Positions 28,411-37,959 are shown, counted from the first letter of the stretch. The stretch is DNA of 64,000 bases from Clostridiales bacterium (GCA_014799645.1 JAAVHQ010000004.1:1-64000), one strand, 5' to 3'. Notes: generated from the sequence alone by a model not told the origin. Made by a program: numbers and translations.

Positions 28411-31101
28411 ATAGCAGTAATAAGAAACCTTGTAGTTAAGATAGCGGCGGATATTTCATCATTATCGAAAGGTTTGCAAACTGCGCAGAAACAAATCCAA
28501 AAAGTATCGGCGGGATTTACAAAAGTCGGTTCAAAGCTCACGGCAAGTATAACGGCTCCGCTTGTAGCGTTAGGCTCGGCGGCAGTCAACGTATCGCAAA
28601 AGTTCGAGCAATCGATGGCGAATGCGGCGTCGGTAGCGGGAGCGTCAAGCGAAGAACTTGCTAGGATGACTTCGATAGCAAGAGACATGGGAAGTAAGAC
28701 AGTATTCTCGGCATCAGAGGCGGCTGACGCATTGTACTACATGGCGTCGGCAGGTTACAAAGTCGACCAAATGGCAGACTCAATACAAGCAACTTTGAAT
28801 CTTGCATCGGCAACGCAAAGCGACCTTGCATTTACTACAAGTACCGTTATATCAACCCTTAACCAATTTGGACTTGAAGCAAACCAAGCGGAAAGAGTCA
28901 CTAACGTATTTGCATCGGCAATCGGCAATTCAATGGCGAGTTTGGATAAGTTGTCCAACTCAATGGGATACGTCGGTCCGGTTGCGAATAGTTTGGGCTA
29001 TTCGGTTGAAGAAGTAACGGGAGCATTGTCCGTCTTGTATAACGCAGGCTATGACGGCTCTACAGCAGGTACGGCATTGCGTCAATCGTTGGTTTCGCTG
29101 ATGAATCCAACATCTACCGCTCTTGGTGTGTTCGAGGAATTGGGCGTATCGTTTGAAGATGTAAACCCTGCGACCAATGATCTTGCCACGATTATAGATA
29201 GACTTGGCGAAGCGGGAATGGACACATCTCAAGCAATGAAAGTGTTTGGAGCAAGAGCAGGTCCAGGAATGTTGGCGTTGTTATCCGCAGGCGGAGATGC
29301 TGTGCGAGATATGACCGAGTCCATTACGGGAACGAACAAAGCAACGGAGATGGCTGACACCCAGCTCAATACACTGCAAGGACAGGTAAAAATCTTAAAG
29401 TCGGAGTTGGAAGAGATAGCCATATCGTTTGGCGATGTGTTAATACCGATAATCCGACAGTTCATCCAAAAGTACATATCCCCGTTGACTGCGAAGCTGA
29501 TGGGGTTGTCTATGGGAACGAAGAAGAACATAGTAACTATAGCATTATTGGCTGCGGCAATCGGACCGCTCCTTATGGTAGTGGGAAAATTCATTGGAAG
29601 TTTAGGCGGTGTTCTCAAGGTGGGCAAACTGCTTTTCTCAAAAGTCGGACTGATTATCGCTGTAATCGCTGCGGTGGCAGGAGTAATTGCTTATCTATGG
29701 AAAAACAACGAAGACTTCCGCAACGCCGTAACGAAGATATGGGAGAAAGTCAAAACCACCATATTGAAAGCGGTCGAGGCAATAAAGGAGTGGTGGTCTA
29801 AAAACGGACAGCGACTCATAAGCCAAACGATATCCGCACTAAAAGAGATATGGAAATCAATCAAGACCATATTCGGCAAAATCAAGCCGTATGCCTTAAA
29901 AGTTTGGAACTTCGTCAAGGACGTCGTAATTGACGTGGTAAGCGGAATCAGGAAGTTTTGGCAAGAGAACGGCGAGAAGATTTGGAATACGGTCAAGGTT
30001 GTGTTCACTAATATTTGGACGTGCATAAAGACCGCATACGGGATCATAGGGAATGCGTTGGCTAAATTCTTCTCATACGCAAGACCGATTTGGGAGAAGT
30101 TAAAGACGCTGTTTGCATCGCTGTGGGATACGATAAAGCAATTATATGAGACGCTGAAACCCATATTCCTTCTTATCGGTGGACTGCTTGTGTCTTTATA
30201 CGGAGTTGCGTCGAGCGTCTTGGGCGGAATAATCCAAGCATTAGGACCGTTCATTGAAGCGGTTATTGACGTAGCGAATTCAATACTCGATATCATCAAG
30301 ATTGTGTGCGCGGTTTTGCGTGGCGACTGGTCGGCAGCTTGGGAATATATGCAAGACTTTGCAACGCATATTTGGTCTGGCATAAAGAACATATTATTGA
30401 CCTTGAGCGAGTTTTTCAAAGGCTTTGGAGAGAACCTTGTGTCTTTCTTTGGCAACTGCGGAGAGACGGTAAAGAATGCGTTCAACAAAGTGTGGGAGAG
30501 CGTCAACGGATTTTTCTCAAACGTAAAAAGTGGAATCACGTCGGCTTGCGACAAGATATGGGATGCAATTACGATCAAGTTTAACAGCATAAAGGAATAC
30601 TTCGAAAACCTTTGTAAGGAAGGATTCAATTGGGGCAAGAACCTAATATCCAACATAAGCGAAGGAATCAAGAAAGCCTGGAATAGCGTAGTAGACGGAG
30701 TCAAAAGCATAGGACAATCAATAAAGGACTTCTTGGGATTTGGTTCGCCAACGAAGAAAGGACCGGGACATACCGCTGATGAGTGGATACCAAACCTTAT
30801 GAATATGATGGCGGACGATATGTATGCTAACGTACCAATGATGGAGAGAGCCGCAATACAAGTAGCGGAGACGCTGAACCTTTCAGCCTCGCCGAATCGA
30901 GCAATGATAGGTGCGGGTACTAGTCCCAACGGAGATTTGCTCAACGGATTGTTGCAAGGTATGGCAATGATGAACGGAGTAAGCAATGACGAGAGCAAAG
31001 AACTCGTTATGCAAATAGACGGACAAACACTTGCGCGGATAATGATGCCAAAGTTATCTAAAGAGTATAAGCGCCATGGTGTGAATTTAACGGAGGTATA
31101 G
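28411..31101 (+). CDS. Tail tape measure protein (start codon apparently ATA)
   Basis: A TP901-type tape measure protein that spans the tail interior and sets its length. The family N-terminus is AVIRNLVVKIAADISSLSKG; here the codon preceding AVIRN is ATA (28411), behind a good AGGGGGTGAG site, and no ATG, GTG or TTG is in frame nearby. The next candidate, TTG at 28474, would cut 21 residues. About 896 residues from ATA. Hydrophobic stretches near the middle (IVTIALLAAAIGPLLMVVG, LIIAVIAAVAGVIAYL) and repeated Trp-rich helices (KFWQENGEKIWNTVK, IWEKLKTLFASLWD) are typical. Possible ATG-to-ATA loss, or a rare start. Confidence 0.88.
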   Translation: MAVIRNLVVKIAADISSLSKGLQTAQKQIQKVSAGFTKVGSKLTASITAPLVALGSAAVNVSQKFEQSMANAASVAGASSEELARMTSIARDMGSKTVFSASEAADALYYMASAGYKVDQMADSIQATLNLASATQSDLAFTTSTVISTLNQFGLEANQAERVTNVFASAIGNSMASLDKLSNSMGYVGPVANSLGYSVEEVTGALSVLYNAGYDGSTAGTALRQSLVSLMNPTSTALGVFEELGVSFEDVNPATNDLATIIDRLGEAGMDTSQAMKVFGARAGPGMLALLSAGGDAVRDMTESITGTNKATEMADTQLNTLQGQVKILKSELEEIAISFGDVLIPIIRQFIQKYISPLTAKLMGLSMGTKKNIVTIALLAAAIGPLLMVVGKFIGSLGGVLKVGKLLFSKVGLIIAVIAAVAGVIAYLWKNNEDFRNAVTKIWEKVKTTILKAVEAIKEWWSKNGQRLISQTISALKEIWKSIKTIFGKIKPYALKVWNFVKDVVIDVVSGIRKFWQENGEKIWNTVKVVFTNIWTCIKTAYGIIGNALAKFFSYARPIWEKLKTLFASLWDTIKQLYETLKPIFLLIGGLLVSLYGVASSVLGGIIQALGPFIEAVIDVANSILDIIKIVCAVLRGDWSAAWEYMQDFATHIWSGIKNILLTLSEFFKGFGENLVSFFGNCGETVKNAFNKVWESVNGFFSNVKSGITSACDKIWDAITIKFNSIKEYFENLCKEGFNWGKNLISNISEGIKKAWNSVVDGVKSIGQSIKDFLGFGSPTKKGPGHTADEWIPNLMNMMADDMYANVPMMERAAIQVAETLNLSASPNRAMIGAGTSPNGDLLNGLLQGMAMMNGVSNDESKELVMQIDGQTLARIMMPKLSKEYKRHGVNLTEV

Positions 31102-31102
31102 A

Positions 31103-31459
31103 ATGGAATTCTTCAAGATAAACGGAAAGATAATAAGAGCGCCGACTGAACTATCGGTGTCATTTGAGACGTTGGATAAGGCGGAGCGGACCGTGGACGG
31201 AACGATGGTTGTGGATATTATTGGCACGAAACGGAGAGTGGACGTGAGTTGGGATTATCTTTCAAAAGAAGATATGACTATACTTTCAAAGTCGGTCAGC
31301 GGAAATAAGTTTGCGGAGATAACCTACCCAGACGATAAGACTGGGGAATTGATAACAATGACCGCAAGATCCGAAGGACTAAAGTACCAACCACATTACG
31401 ATTGGGCGAAGAGCCAAATCATGTGGAAGAGCGTGTCGGTCACGTTCACGGAGAGGTAG
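31103..31459 (+). CDS. Tail protein, DUF6711-like
   Basis: A 118-residue protein whose N-terminus FFKINGKIIRAPTELSVSFE and segment DGTMVVDIIGTKRRVDVSWD match the DUF6711 pattern of phage tail proteins between tape measure and tail tip genes. It is probably part of the distal tail. It begins 1 base after the tape measure stop (GGAGGTATAG site). Confidence 0.75.
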   Translation: MEFFKINGKIIRAPTELSVSFETLDKAERTVDGTMVVDIIGTKRRVDVSWDYLSKEDMTILSKSVSGNKFAEITYPDDKTGELITMTARSEGLKYQPHYDWAKSQIMWKSVSVTFTER

Positions 31460-31461
31460 CA

Positions 31462-33255
31462 ATGGAATATTCAGACAACCCACGTAGAGTATACGGCAAG
31501 GTAGACATTGTGTATGCTGACGAAGAATTAAGTCGAGACATAAAGATACAAGTCAGCGCCAACTCCGAAATAAGCCATCCAACGGAAGTTTATAAACTAC
31601 AAGACGAACCGACGGTAAAGGCTTGCACTATGGACGGCAACTCAACTATGGACGGAAGTTATCAAATGATGACGGACGATTGCGTTGTCGGATGGTGGGG
31701 CGGCAGCTTGGCGGATAGCAACGGAGTCTTTGCAACCGAGCCGTATATCGAGATGTCGTTTGCTATGCGACCGATAATTTATTGGCGAATAGTTGGAGAC
31801 AAGAAACTCAACCAATATCCAGAAGAATTCACGTTGGAATACAAGAGAAACGGAGTTGTTGTCAAGACGGAACGGATAATTGGGAATACGGACGTAGAAA
31901 TGATAGTTGAGCCGAAAGTAGCGGACATAACTTCGGTACGAATGACGATAAGCAAATGGAGTGTGCCAAACGCTTGCGCTAAAATACTGCGGTTTTTCGA
32001 GAGAGTATATGAATCGTACACGGGAAAAGATTTGTTGAATTTTGAAGTTAGCGAAGAACTTTGTTCAGCCGAGGATAACTACAACATAAATTCGGACACG
32101 ATGACGGTCAGCATATACAATGAAGATCGCAAGTTCGATAAAGGATATTTGCGGACGTTAATGTTGCTTGACAGGAAGCTGATGCCGTATGTAGGAATCG
32201 AGAGAAACGGCAAGATAGAGTATTCGCCTTTAGGCACGTTTTACTCCGATGAGTGGGATATACCGCAAGACAGCCAATGGGTAAAGTGTACCGCAACTGA
32301 TAGGCTTATGAGATTTCAAATCAAGACATACGTGGGCTTTCCGTTGGTGGACAACGTATCGCTATACGAAATAGCCGAAGATATTTTGCGAAAGGCAGGC
32401 TTGACGGCAAAGGAATACATAATCTCACCCAAACTCAAAGACATAGTTGTGGAGATGGCATTCCTACCAAAGACAACGGTATGGAACGCATTGCAAGAGA
32501 TAGCCAACGCAGGCCTATGCAAAGTGTTCATAGATAGGCAAAACCGAGTCGTAATACTATGCGAAGAAGATGCTCCGAAAGAAAGCGGTAGGAACGTAAA
32601 CCCAAGCAATACATTCTCATACACGTCGAACATAACATTGACGGATTTCTCTAATTGTGTGTCAGTTGAGTATTACGACATATCCATAGCGGACGATATT
32701 ATCGACGTTGCGGAGTCGGAGATACGATTGGACGGAAAAGAGCTAAGGACCGTGACAATAGACTTCACGACTGAGATTGCTTATCCGTATGCGGTATCGG
32801 ATAATCCGTCAATAAGGATAAAGGCATTCGAGAGCGGAGTCAACTCATGCGTGTGCATCGTTGAGAATTCGTTGGATACACCGCAGATGGCAATTATAAA
32901 AGCGTCGGGCAATGCAATTGAGATAAACTCAAGAACGGTAACGATCCGAGACGAAGACAGCATAAGAGAGTACGGCATAGTTGAGTACACCCACACCGCA
33001 AGCGAGCTTGTGCAGTCCTACGAACAAGCGGAGTACATGTCGAGAGTGCTTTTGAGTAGAATGAAAGCGGGAGAAGGTAGTATTACGGCGGTATGGCGCG
33101 GAGACCCAGAACTAGAAGTCGGAGTAGCCTACGATTGTACGGATCGTTTCGGCGATACGGAAAGGCTGTTGTGCGAATCCAATAAGTTTTCATACGATGG
33201 CGGATTGCGACAAGAAAGTAGGGGAAGAAAGATAAAGGAGGTAAATGATGGCTAG
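31462..33255 (+). CDS. Tail tip/baseplate protein
   Basis: A 597-residue structural protein starting at ATG 31462 (GAGAGGTAGC site). A discoidin-like N-terminal part (WWGGSLADSNGVFATEPYIE) is followed by a hub-like region where LSNEEL-type text (NFEVSEELCSAEDNYNINSD, GTFYSDEWDIPQDS) resembles tail-associated and receptor-binding proteins in Bacillota siphoviruses. It likely contacts the cell surface or forms the tail tip. I see no clear hydrolase motif. It overlaps the fibre gene by 8-11 bases. Confidence 0.7.
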   Translation: MEYSDNPRRVYGKVDIVYADEELSRDIKIQVSANSEISHPTEVYKLQDEPTVKACTMDGNSTMDGSYQMMTDDCVVGWWGGSLADSNGVFATEPYIEMSFAMRPIIYWRIVGDKKLNQYPEEFTLEYKRNGVVVKTERIIGNTDVEMIVEPKVADITSVRMTISKWSVPNACAKILRFFERVYESYTGKDLLNFEVSEELCSAEDNYNINSDTMTVSIYNEDRKFDKGYLRTLMLLDRKLMPYVGIERNGKIEYSPLGTFYSDEWDIPQDSQWVKCTATDRLMRFQIKTYVGFPLVDNVSLYEIAEDILRKAGLTAKEYIISPKLKDIVVEMAFLPKTTVWNALQEIANAGLCKVFIDRQNRVVILCEEDAPKESGRNVNPSNTFSYTSNITLTDFSNCVSVEYYDISIADDIIDVAESEIRLDGKELRTVTIDFTTEIAYPYAVSDNPSIRIKAFESGVNSCVCIVENSLDTPQMAIIKASGNAIEINSRTVTIRDEDSIREYGIVEYTHTASELVQSYEQAEYMSRVLLSRMKAGEGSITAVWRGDPELEVGVAYDCTDRFGDTERLLCESNKFSYDGGLRQESRGRKIKEVNDG

Positions 33256-34003
33256 TTGGAAAGAGCCAAAAGACGATTACACGGCGGAGAATCAGGTAAC
33301 TCCTGACATATTCAATACTTTGGCAAGCAATGAGAAGTATCTTCAAGAAAAGAAGATAACAACGGAGCAAGTGCAAGACGCCGTGATAAACAGCAATCCA
33401 AGTGAGCAAAGGAGCAACATAGAGAATATGGACAGCGTAAAAAGTGTATTCGGCAAGATAAGAAAGTGGTTTGCGGATTTAAAAAGCGTGGCATTTTCGG
33501 GAAGTTACAACGACTTATCCAATAAGCCAAACATAACGAAGGAGTCGATAGGACTTGGCAACGTGGCGAATGAAAGGCAATACTCGTCAGCCAATCCACC
33601 GCCATACCCAGTCACGTCGGTCAACGGCAAGACGGGAGCGGTACAACTTCCTTTGGGCGACGTTAATTGGAAGAACGAATCGGGCGTACTGAAAACAGAT
33701 GAATATGTCGTAGAGAAAAAGAAGTTGCTGTGGGAAGGTAAATGGAATCTCATGACGGCAAGATCAAAAGAGATAAGCGGTTTGGATTTCACAAAGCCGT
33801 ATGAAGTATGGTTCGATTGTTCTTTTGACACGATGGAGATTGTCATAGGCAGATTTATGGGAGACGAATTTGTCTTAAGCGGAAGATACATAGATGTGCA
33901 AATGTATACGGAAAATAGAAGAGAACTGCAAGTAGGAAGAATTACGCCAGACGATTATCCAGAGTATGTTTATATTACGAAGATATATCAAATTATTACA
34001 TAA
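33248..34003 (+). CDS. Tail fibre-like protein
   Basis: A 251-residue protein. Start at ATG 33248, which is 8 bases after the AAAGGAGG site; an adjacent ATG at 33245 is also in frame. The middle contains the collagen-free fibre signature SGSYNDLSNKPNITKESIGL then LGNVANERQYSS and SVNGKTGAVQL, found in many tail fibres. The C-terminal 90 residues form a beta-rich globular end, possibly the receptor-binding tip, which is unusual enough that I cannot classify it. Confidence 0.85.
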   Translation: MASWKEPKDDYTAENQVTPDIFNTLASNEKYLQEKKITTEQVQDAVINSNPSEQRSNIENMDSVKSVFGKIRKWFADLKSVAFSGSYNDLSNKPNITKESIGLGNVANERQYSSANPPPYPVTSVNGKTGAVQLPLGDVNWKNESGVLKTDEYVVEKKKLLWEGKWNLMTARSKEISGLDFTKPYEVWFDCSFDTMEIVIGRFMGDEFVLSGRYIDVQMYTENRRELQVGRITPDDYPEYVYITKIYQIIT

Positions 34004-34015
34004 AAGGAGAGAACA

Positions 34016-34312
34016 ATGGTAGCAATTATAATAAGTATTGCATCGAGCATCGTGAGTGGCATGGTGCTTTTTTTATTGCAACACTATTTCAAGAAGAAGA
34101 CAAAGAAAGACGAAGAAAGGGATATGGCGAAAGCCAAGGAAAATATCCTTATCATTAAGAGTATTGACGCGGTCGGCAAACTTACGTACGCTAATGCAAT
34201 CGCAATCCGTGACGGAAAGACCAACGGAGAGATGCACGAAGCAATGGAAAGTTACAACGAAGCAAAGCAAGAGATGTACGATTATCTTCTCGAACAAAAT
34301 TCTAAAAAATAA
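34016..34312 (+). CDS. Small membrane protein of the lysis module
   Basis: A 98-residue protein with one N-terminal membrane segment (VAIIISIASSIVSGMVLFLL) and a charged helical remainder, in the position of holin-associated proteins. GGAGAG precedes the ATG. It could assist holin function or be a spanin-like protein, but this is not established. Confidence 0.7.
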   Translation: MVAIIISIASSIVSGMVLFLLQHYFKKKTKKDEERDMAKAKENILIIKSIDAVGKLTYANAIAIRDGKTNGEMHEAMESYNEAKQEMYDYLLEQNSKK

Positions 34313-34324
34313 CGGAGGGACAAT

Positions 34325-34624
34325 ATGGAACAATATTTGAACATTATCAGCGTGCCTGCAATAGCGGCAATAGTTTACTTTGTAATCAGCATAATAAAAT
34401 ATGCAGTCAACGGCAACGAAAAATTCAAGAGATTTATCCCAGTGGTGGCGGCAGCTTTGGGCATAGTTCTCGGCATCGTAGCATTTTACGCAGTACCAGG
34501 AATAATCCCGGCGGACAATGTTTTCACCGCAATACTTATAGGTGGAGCGAGCGGATTAACTGCGACCGGTGCAAATCAAATAATTAAGCAATTGGGCAAA
34601 GGGGATGAAGATGACGGGAAATAA
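34325..34624 (+). CDS. Phage holin
   Basis: A 99-residue membrane protein with two to three predicted membrane segments: ISVPAIAAIVYFVISIIKY, VVAAALGIVLGIVAFYA and an amphipathic IL-rich third, followed by a charged tail. The pattern fits the Bacillota phage holins (holin_5_2-like). It would form the membrane lesion at the end of infection. No endolysin gene follows; the usual amidase or muramidase is absent, leaving the lysis cassette incomplete in this window. Confidence 0.85.
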   Translation: MEQYLNIISVPAIAAIVYFVISIIKYAVNGNEKFKRFIPVVAAALGIVLGIVAFYAVPGIIPADNVFTAILIGGASGLTATGANQIIKQLGKGDEDDGK

Positions 34625-34748
34625 GGCTTTCATACTTGCTTATGCAAATGCCATAGTTGAAAGGCTGTGGTTAAAAGGTTTAATATCCGAAGATGAAAAG
34701 AATAGACTCTATGAGAAAAATACTTTGAAAATAATTCAAATTAATTAG
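34611..34748 (+). CDS. Short conserved ORF upstream of the recombinases
   Basis: A 45-residue frame from ATG 34611 (overlapping the holin end by 14 bases) to TAG 34746-34748. The sequence FILAYANAIVERLWLKGLIS followed by EDEKNRLYEKN resembles the SHOCT-like helical tails and very small ORFs placed before phage recombinases. The site GGGGATGAAG is usable. A regulatory element starts directly at its stop. Confidence 0.6.
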   Translation: MTGNKAFILAYANAIVERLWLKGLISEDEKNRLYEKNTLKIIQIN

Positions 34749-34787
34749 GTTTTTCTCTGGACTTTGAATTTTTATTACGCTATTGTT
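34749..34787 (+). promoter_or_regulatory. Repeated promoter-like element, copy 5 (short form)
   Basis: GTTTTTCT (34749-34756), CTGGACTT (34757-34764), 11 bases, TACGCTATTGTT (34776-34787). Unlike the others it has no gene immediately downstream: its 3' end overlaps a terminator hairpin before the recombinase genes. Confidence 0.55.
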
Positions 34788-34822
34788 TGTCCTGCCCGAC
34801 GAGGGTAGGACAAATTTTTTTT
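34786..34822 (+). terminator. Terminator before the recombinase genes
   Basis: TTTGTCCT (34786-34793) pairs with AGGACAAA (34807-34814) with an inner CCC/GGG pair, followed by eight T. It closes the late operon. Confidence 0.9.
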
Positions 34823-34868
34823 ATACTACATTCAAGTCCATAAACAAAGCATAGTGTAAAGGAGCAAA

Positions 34869-36362
34869 ATGGTAAAGAAAAAGGCAGTAGCATACATAAG
34901 AGTATCAACTCAAAGCGATGCACAATTACATAGTTTCGAATACCAGGTTGATTATTGGAAAAATACCATAAACGAAATAGATGGCTGCGAATATGTAGGT
35001 ATATATGCAGATAAAGGAATAAGTGGCAAAGCGTTGGCAAAAAGACCGCAACAACTAAAGTTGATTGCGGACGCAAGGATGCATAAGTTTGATATGGTAT
35101 TTACTAAATCCGTATCGAGATTCGCTCGTAATACTGAAGAGTTGCTAGAAATCGTGAGAGAGTTACGCGAACTAGGAATAAAAATATGGTTTGAGAAAGA
35201 GCAGATAGACACATTCAATCCATCGGCAGAGACATATCTCATAATAGCGGCATCAATAGCAGAGAACGATTTGAAAATATATTCGGAGAATATGAAGTGG
35301 TCTATTCGCCAGCGATACAAGAAAGGTTGGATATCTATAGGCAATGGGATGTTCGGCTATAGAATGATCGAAGGAACAAACGATTTGGAAATAGTCCCAG
35401 ACGAAGCCGATACGGTAAGACGAATATATGAGCTTTACCTGGAAGGGCGAGGATTAAAGACCATAGCGGACATATTAAAGAAAGAAAATAGAAAGAATAA
35501 GTCGGGCGAAATAGATTGGAACTTGCGGACCATAAGTTATGTATTATCTAATGAAAAGTACAAGGGATGCGTACTAAATCAAAAAAGAGTCGTTAACCTT
35601 GGCGTCTATGAGATAAATAACAACTTAGCGCCTAAATATTATATGGAAGGTACGCACGAAGCAATTATCTCCCCAGATGTTTTTGATAAGGTACAAAGGG
35701 AACTCGAAAGACGAACCAACGTAAGGCTAAAAGGCGGACATGTTCCAAGTTATGGATTTTCAAAGTTAGTGCAATGCGCAGTCTGTAAAAAGGCTGCGTT
35801 TGCTCATAAAATACAGAATTGTGGAAAGCCTTGGCAAACTGAAATATGGGTATGTCAAAACCAAAACCTTCATGGGATTAAGAGTTGCTCAAATAAGCGA
35901 ATCAAGGATACGGTGCTGAAAGAGAAGTTCGTTGAATGCTATAACGAATTTATAACGCACCACCTAGACAATGATAAATTAAAAGTTCTTAAGAACAAAT
36001 TAACAGAACTAGTTAATGCGGAAAGAGAACTGAAAATGTTATATGTCAATCGCATGCTAAATAGCGAAGACTACAAAAAGGAAAATACAAATATTCGGAA
36101 TGAGATTGCTTATATTAATGATCAAATTGCTGCAAATGAAATGCGAGGTTTATCTAGGTCGGATTATAAGCCAATAGAAGAGTATGATGAAGATAAAGTA
36201 AATAAATTTATAGAGTCGGTATCTATAAACCATAGCATCGTATCATTCAAGTTTATTAATGGCGTGGAAATAAGTAGAGAGTTTACAAATGGTTCGCCAG
36301 GAAATAAAAAGGGATGGTATGAACGCTACCTTGATCAACAAAGAAACAATACGGAGGTGTAA
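34869..36362 (+). CDS. Large serine recombinase (first of tandem pair)
   Basis: A 497-residue serine recombinase. The catalytic domain (1-150) shows the serine-containing YIRVSTQSD, GKALAKRPQQLKLIAD and SRFARNTEELLE, followed by the recombinase domain (IDWNLRTISYVLSNEKYKG) and a C-terminal zinc-ribbon (CAVCKK and CQNQ) with coiled coil. Large serine recombinases carry out attP x attB integration with a directionality factor for excision. AAAGGAGC precedes the ATG. Two tandem recombinases at the right end are usual in this phage type. Confidence 0.95.
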   Translation: MVKKKAVAYIRVSTQSDAQLHSFEYQVDYWKNTINEIDGCEYVGIYADKGISGKALAKRPQQLKLIADARMHKFDMVFTKSVSRFARNTEELLEIVRELRELGIKIWFEKEQIDTFNPSAETYLIIAASIAENDLKIYSENMKWSIRQRYKKGWISIGNGMFGYRMIEGTNDLEIVPDEADTVRRIYELYLEGRGLKTIADILKKENRKNKSGEIDWNLRTISYVLSNEKYKGCVLNQKRVVNLGVYEINNNLAPKYYMEGTHEAIISPDVFDKVQRELERRTNVRLKGGHVPSYGFSKLVQCAVCKKAAFAHKIQNCGKPWQTEIWVCQNQNLHGIKSCSNKRIKDTVLKEKFVECYNEFITHHLDNDKLKVLKNKLTELVNAERELKMLYVNRMLNSEDYKKENTNIRNEIAYINDQIAANEMRGLSRSDYKPIEEYDEDKVNKFIESVSINHSIVSFKFINGVEISREFTNGSPGNKKGWYERYLDQQRNNTEV

Positions 36363-36369
36363 CAGCACA

Positions 36370-37959
36370 ATGCCAATCGCAAAAAGAGTAGTAAAGGAAA
36401 TACCTGCATTAAATCGCCAAAATGTGGCGGTAATAAGCAAAAAGGAAAATGTTACTTATTACGCAAGAGTTAGTACCGAAAATGAAGAACAGGAAGATTC
36501 TTACGAAAGACAAAAAGAACATTTCGAGCAGAAAATAAAAGCCTGCCCAGAATGGAATTATGTTGAAGGATACTCCGATTGGGGAGTAACGGGAACTAAT
36601 GCAGAAGCTCGTAAAAATTTCATGCGAATGATAGCAGACTGCCGAGCAGGGAAAATCAATAAAATATTAGTGAAGTCAATATCAAGATTCGGTAGAAATA
36701 CGGTCGACACACTAAAATACATAAGGGAATTAAAAGAGCTTGGAATCAGCATATACTTTGAAACACAAAACATAGATACATTGACTCCTGGCGGAGAAGT
36801 CCTTATAACAATACTTGCAGCAATGGCAGAACAAGAAAGCAGAACAATGTCCACAAATATAAAATGGGCATATCAAAAGAGATTTAAAGATGGCAATGTG
36901 TTAATAAATTATACAGGTTCGCTTGGATATACAAAAGAAAATGACGAATATATCATAGTCGAGAAAGAGGCTGAAATAATACGAAGAATTTATAGAGAAT
37001 ACTTAACAGGCAAGTCATTACGTCAAATTGCCGAAGGCTTAAATGAAGAAGGCATAACTACAAAGCGAGGATACAAATGGCATCCTAATAGTATAGAAGG
37101 GGTGCTGGATAATGAGCGATACACGGGTAACGCTATACTAGGCAAATCGTTCAAGGCAGATGTGTTAAGTAAAAGTCGCCAAAAGAATGAAGGGCAAGCG
37201 CCAATGTACTATGTGGAGAATAGTCACCCAGCGATAATAAGCCAAGAAATATTCGATATGGCAAAAGCGGAGAGATTACGCAGAGTGGAGTTAAGAAGTT
37301 CGGTAAAAACAGGAAATGGTAGATATAGTAGCAGATATCCATTTAGCGGACTCCTAGTATGCTCAAAGTGCGGAGGTAAGTTTAGGAGATTCGGCAGAAA
37401 AATTGCAAGTGGGGAGTTTGTCCCAACATGGATATGTGTAACGCATCAGAAACACCCAGAAATATGCGATATGCTACCTATCAAAGAGAGAGACTTGGAA
37501 AATGCATATAAAACTGCTGTAGAGCGATTTTTGGGCAATGTCGAAGAGGTTAACGATATGATAATGAAAACAATCGAAGACGAAATATTAATCGAACGTG
37601 AGACCGATTTGACAGCCGTACAACAATCTATCGAAGTAGCGCAACAAGACATATTAGAGTTATTCCAAAGACGACGCCGAAACGAAATAACGATAGATGA
37701 ATACGAGCAACAATATACTGCCATTAGCACAAGAGTAGTAGATCTACAAGAACAAGAAGATAATCTCAAGGCTAATAAAGTAAGTAACCAAATCGCAAAG
37801 CGAAGGATGGATGAGATAAGAAAAGTATTGCAAGATGACCAAGTGGACTATATGGATGGAATGATAATGCGGTTGCTGTTGAATGATATTAAAATTATTA
37901 ACAAAAAAGAAATAGAGTTTCAATTCGAGAGTGGAGTGAAAATTCTATTAAAAGTATAA
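36370..37959 (+). CDS. Large serine recombinase (second of tandem pair)
   Basis: A 529-residue serine recombinase from ATG 36370, 7 bases after the first recombinase stop with GGAGGT upstream. Catalytic serine in YYARVSTENEEQEDSY, SRFGRNTVDTLKYIREL and the conserved LITILAAMAEQESRTMS; recombinase domain around HPNSIEGVLDNERYTG; zinc motif LVCSKCGGKF with CVTH; long coiled coil near EQEDNLKANKV. It is closely related in layout to its neighbour and may act together with it or determine excision. Downstream begin the promoter and repeat-bounded defence modules. Confidence 0.95.
   Translation: MPIAKRVVKEIPALNRQNVAVISKKENVTYYARVSTENEEQEDSYERQKEHFEQKIKACPEWNYVEGYSDWGVTGTNAEARKNFMRMIADCRAGKINKILVKSISRFGRNTVDTLKYIRELKELGISIYFETQNIDTLTPGGEVLITILAAMAEQESRTMSTNIKWAYQKRFKDGNVLINYTGSLGYTKENDEYIIVEKEAEIIRRIYREYLTGKSLRQIAEGLNEEGITTKRGYKWHPNSIEGVLDNERYTGNAILGKSFKADVLSKSRQKNEGQAPMYYVENSHPAIISQEIFDMAKAERLRRVELRSSVKTGNGRYSSRYPFSGLLVCSKCGGKFRRFGRKIASGEFVPTWICVTHQKHPEICDMLPIKERDLENAYKTAVERFLGNVEEVNDMIMKTIEDEILIERETDLTAVQQSIEVAQQDILELFQRRRRNEITIDEYEQQYTAISTRVVDLQEQEDNLKANKVSNQIAKRRMDEIRKVLQDDQVDYMDGMIMRLLLNDIKIINKKEIEFQFESGVKILLKV

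Noticed and set aside
29691..30998. Long minus-strand frame (435 codons) opposite the tape measure gene
   Set aside because: It is a shadow of a long helical gene with biased codons; no ribosome site or sensible domains.
28391..31101. Tape measure protein starting at TTG 28474
   Set aside because: It would cut off the conserved N-terminus that is in frame directly upstream behind a ribosome site.
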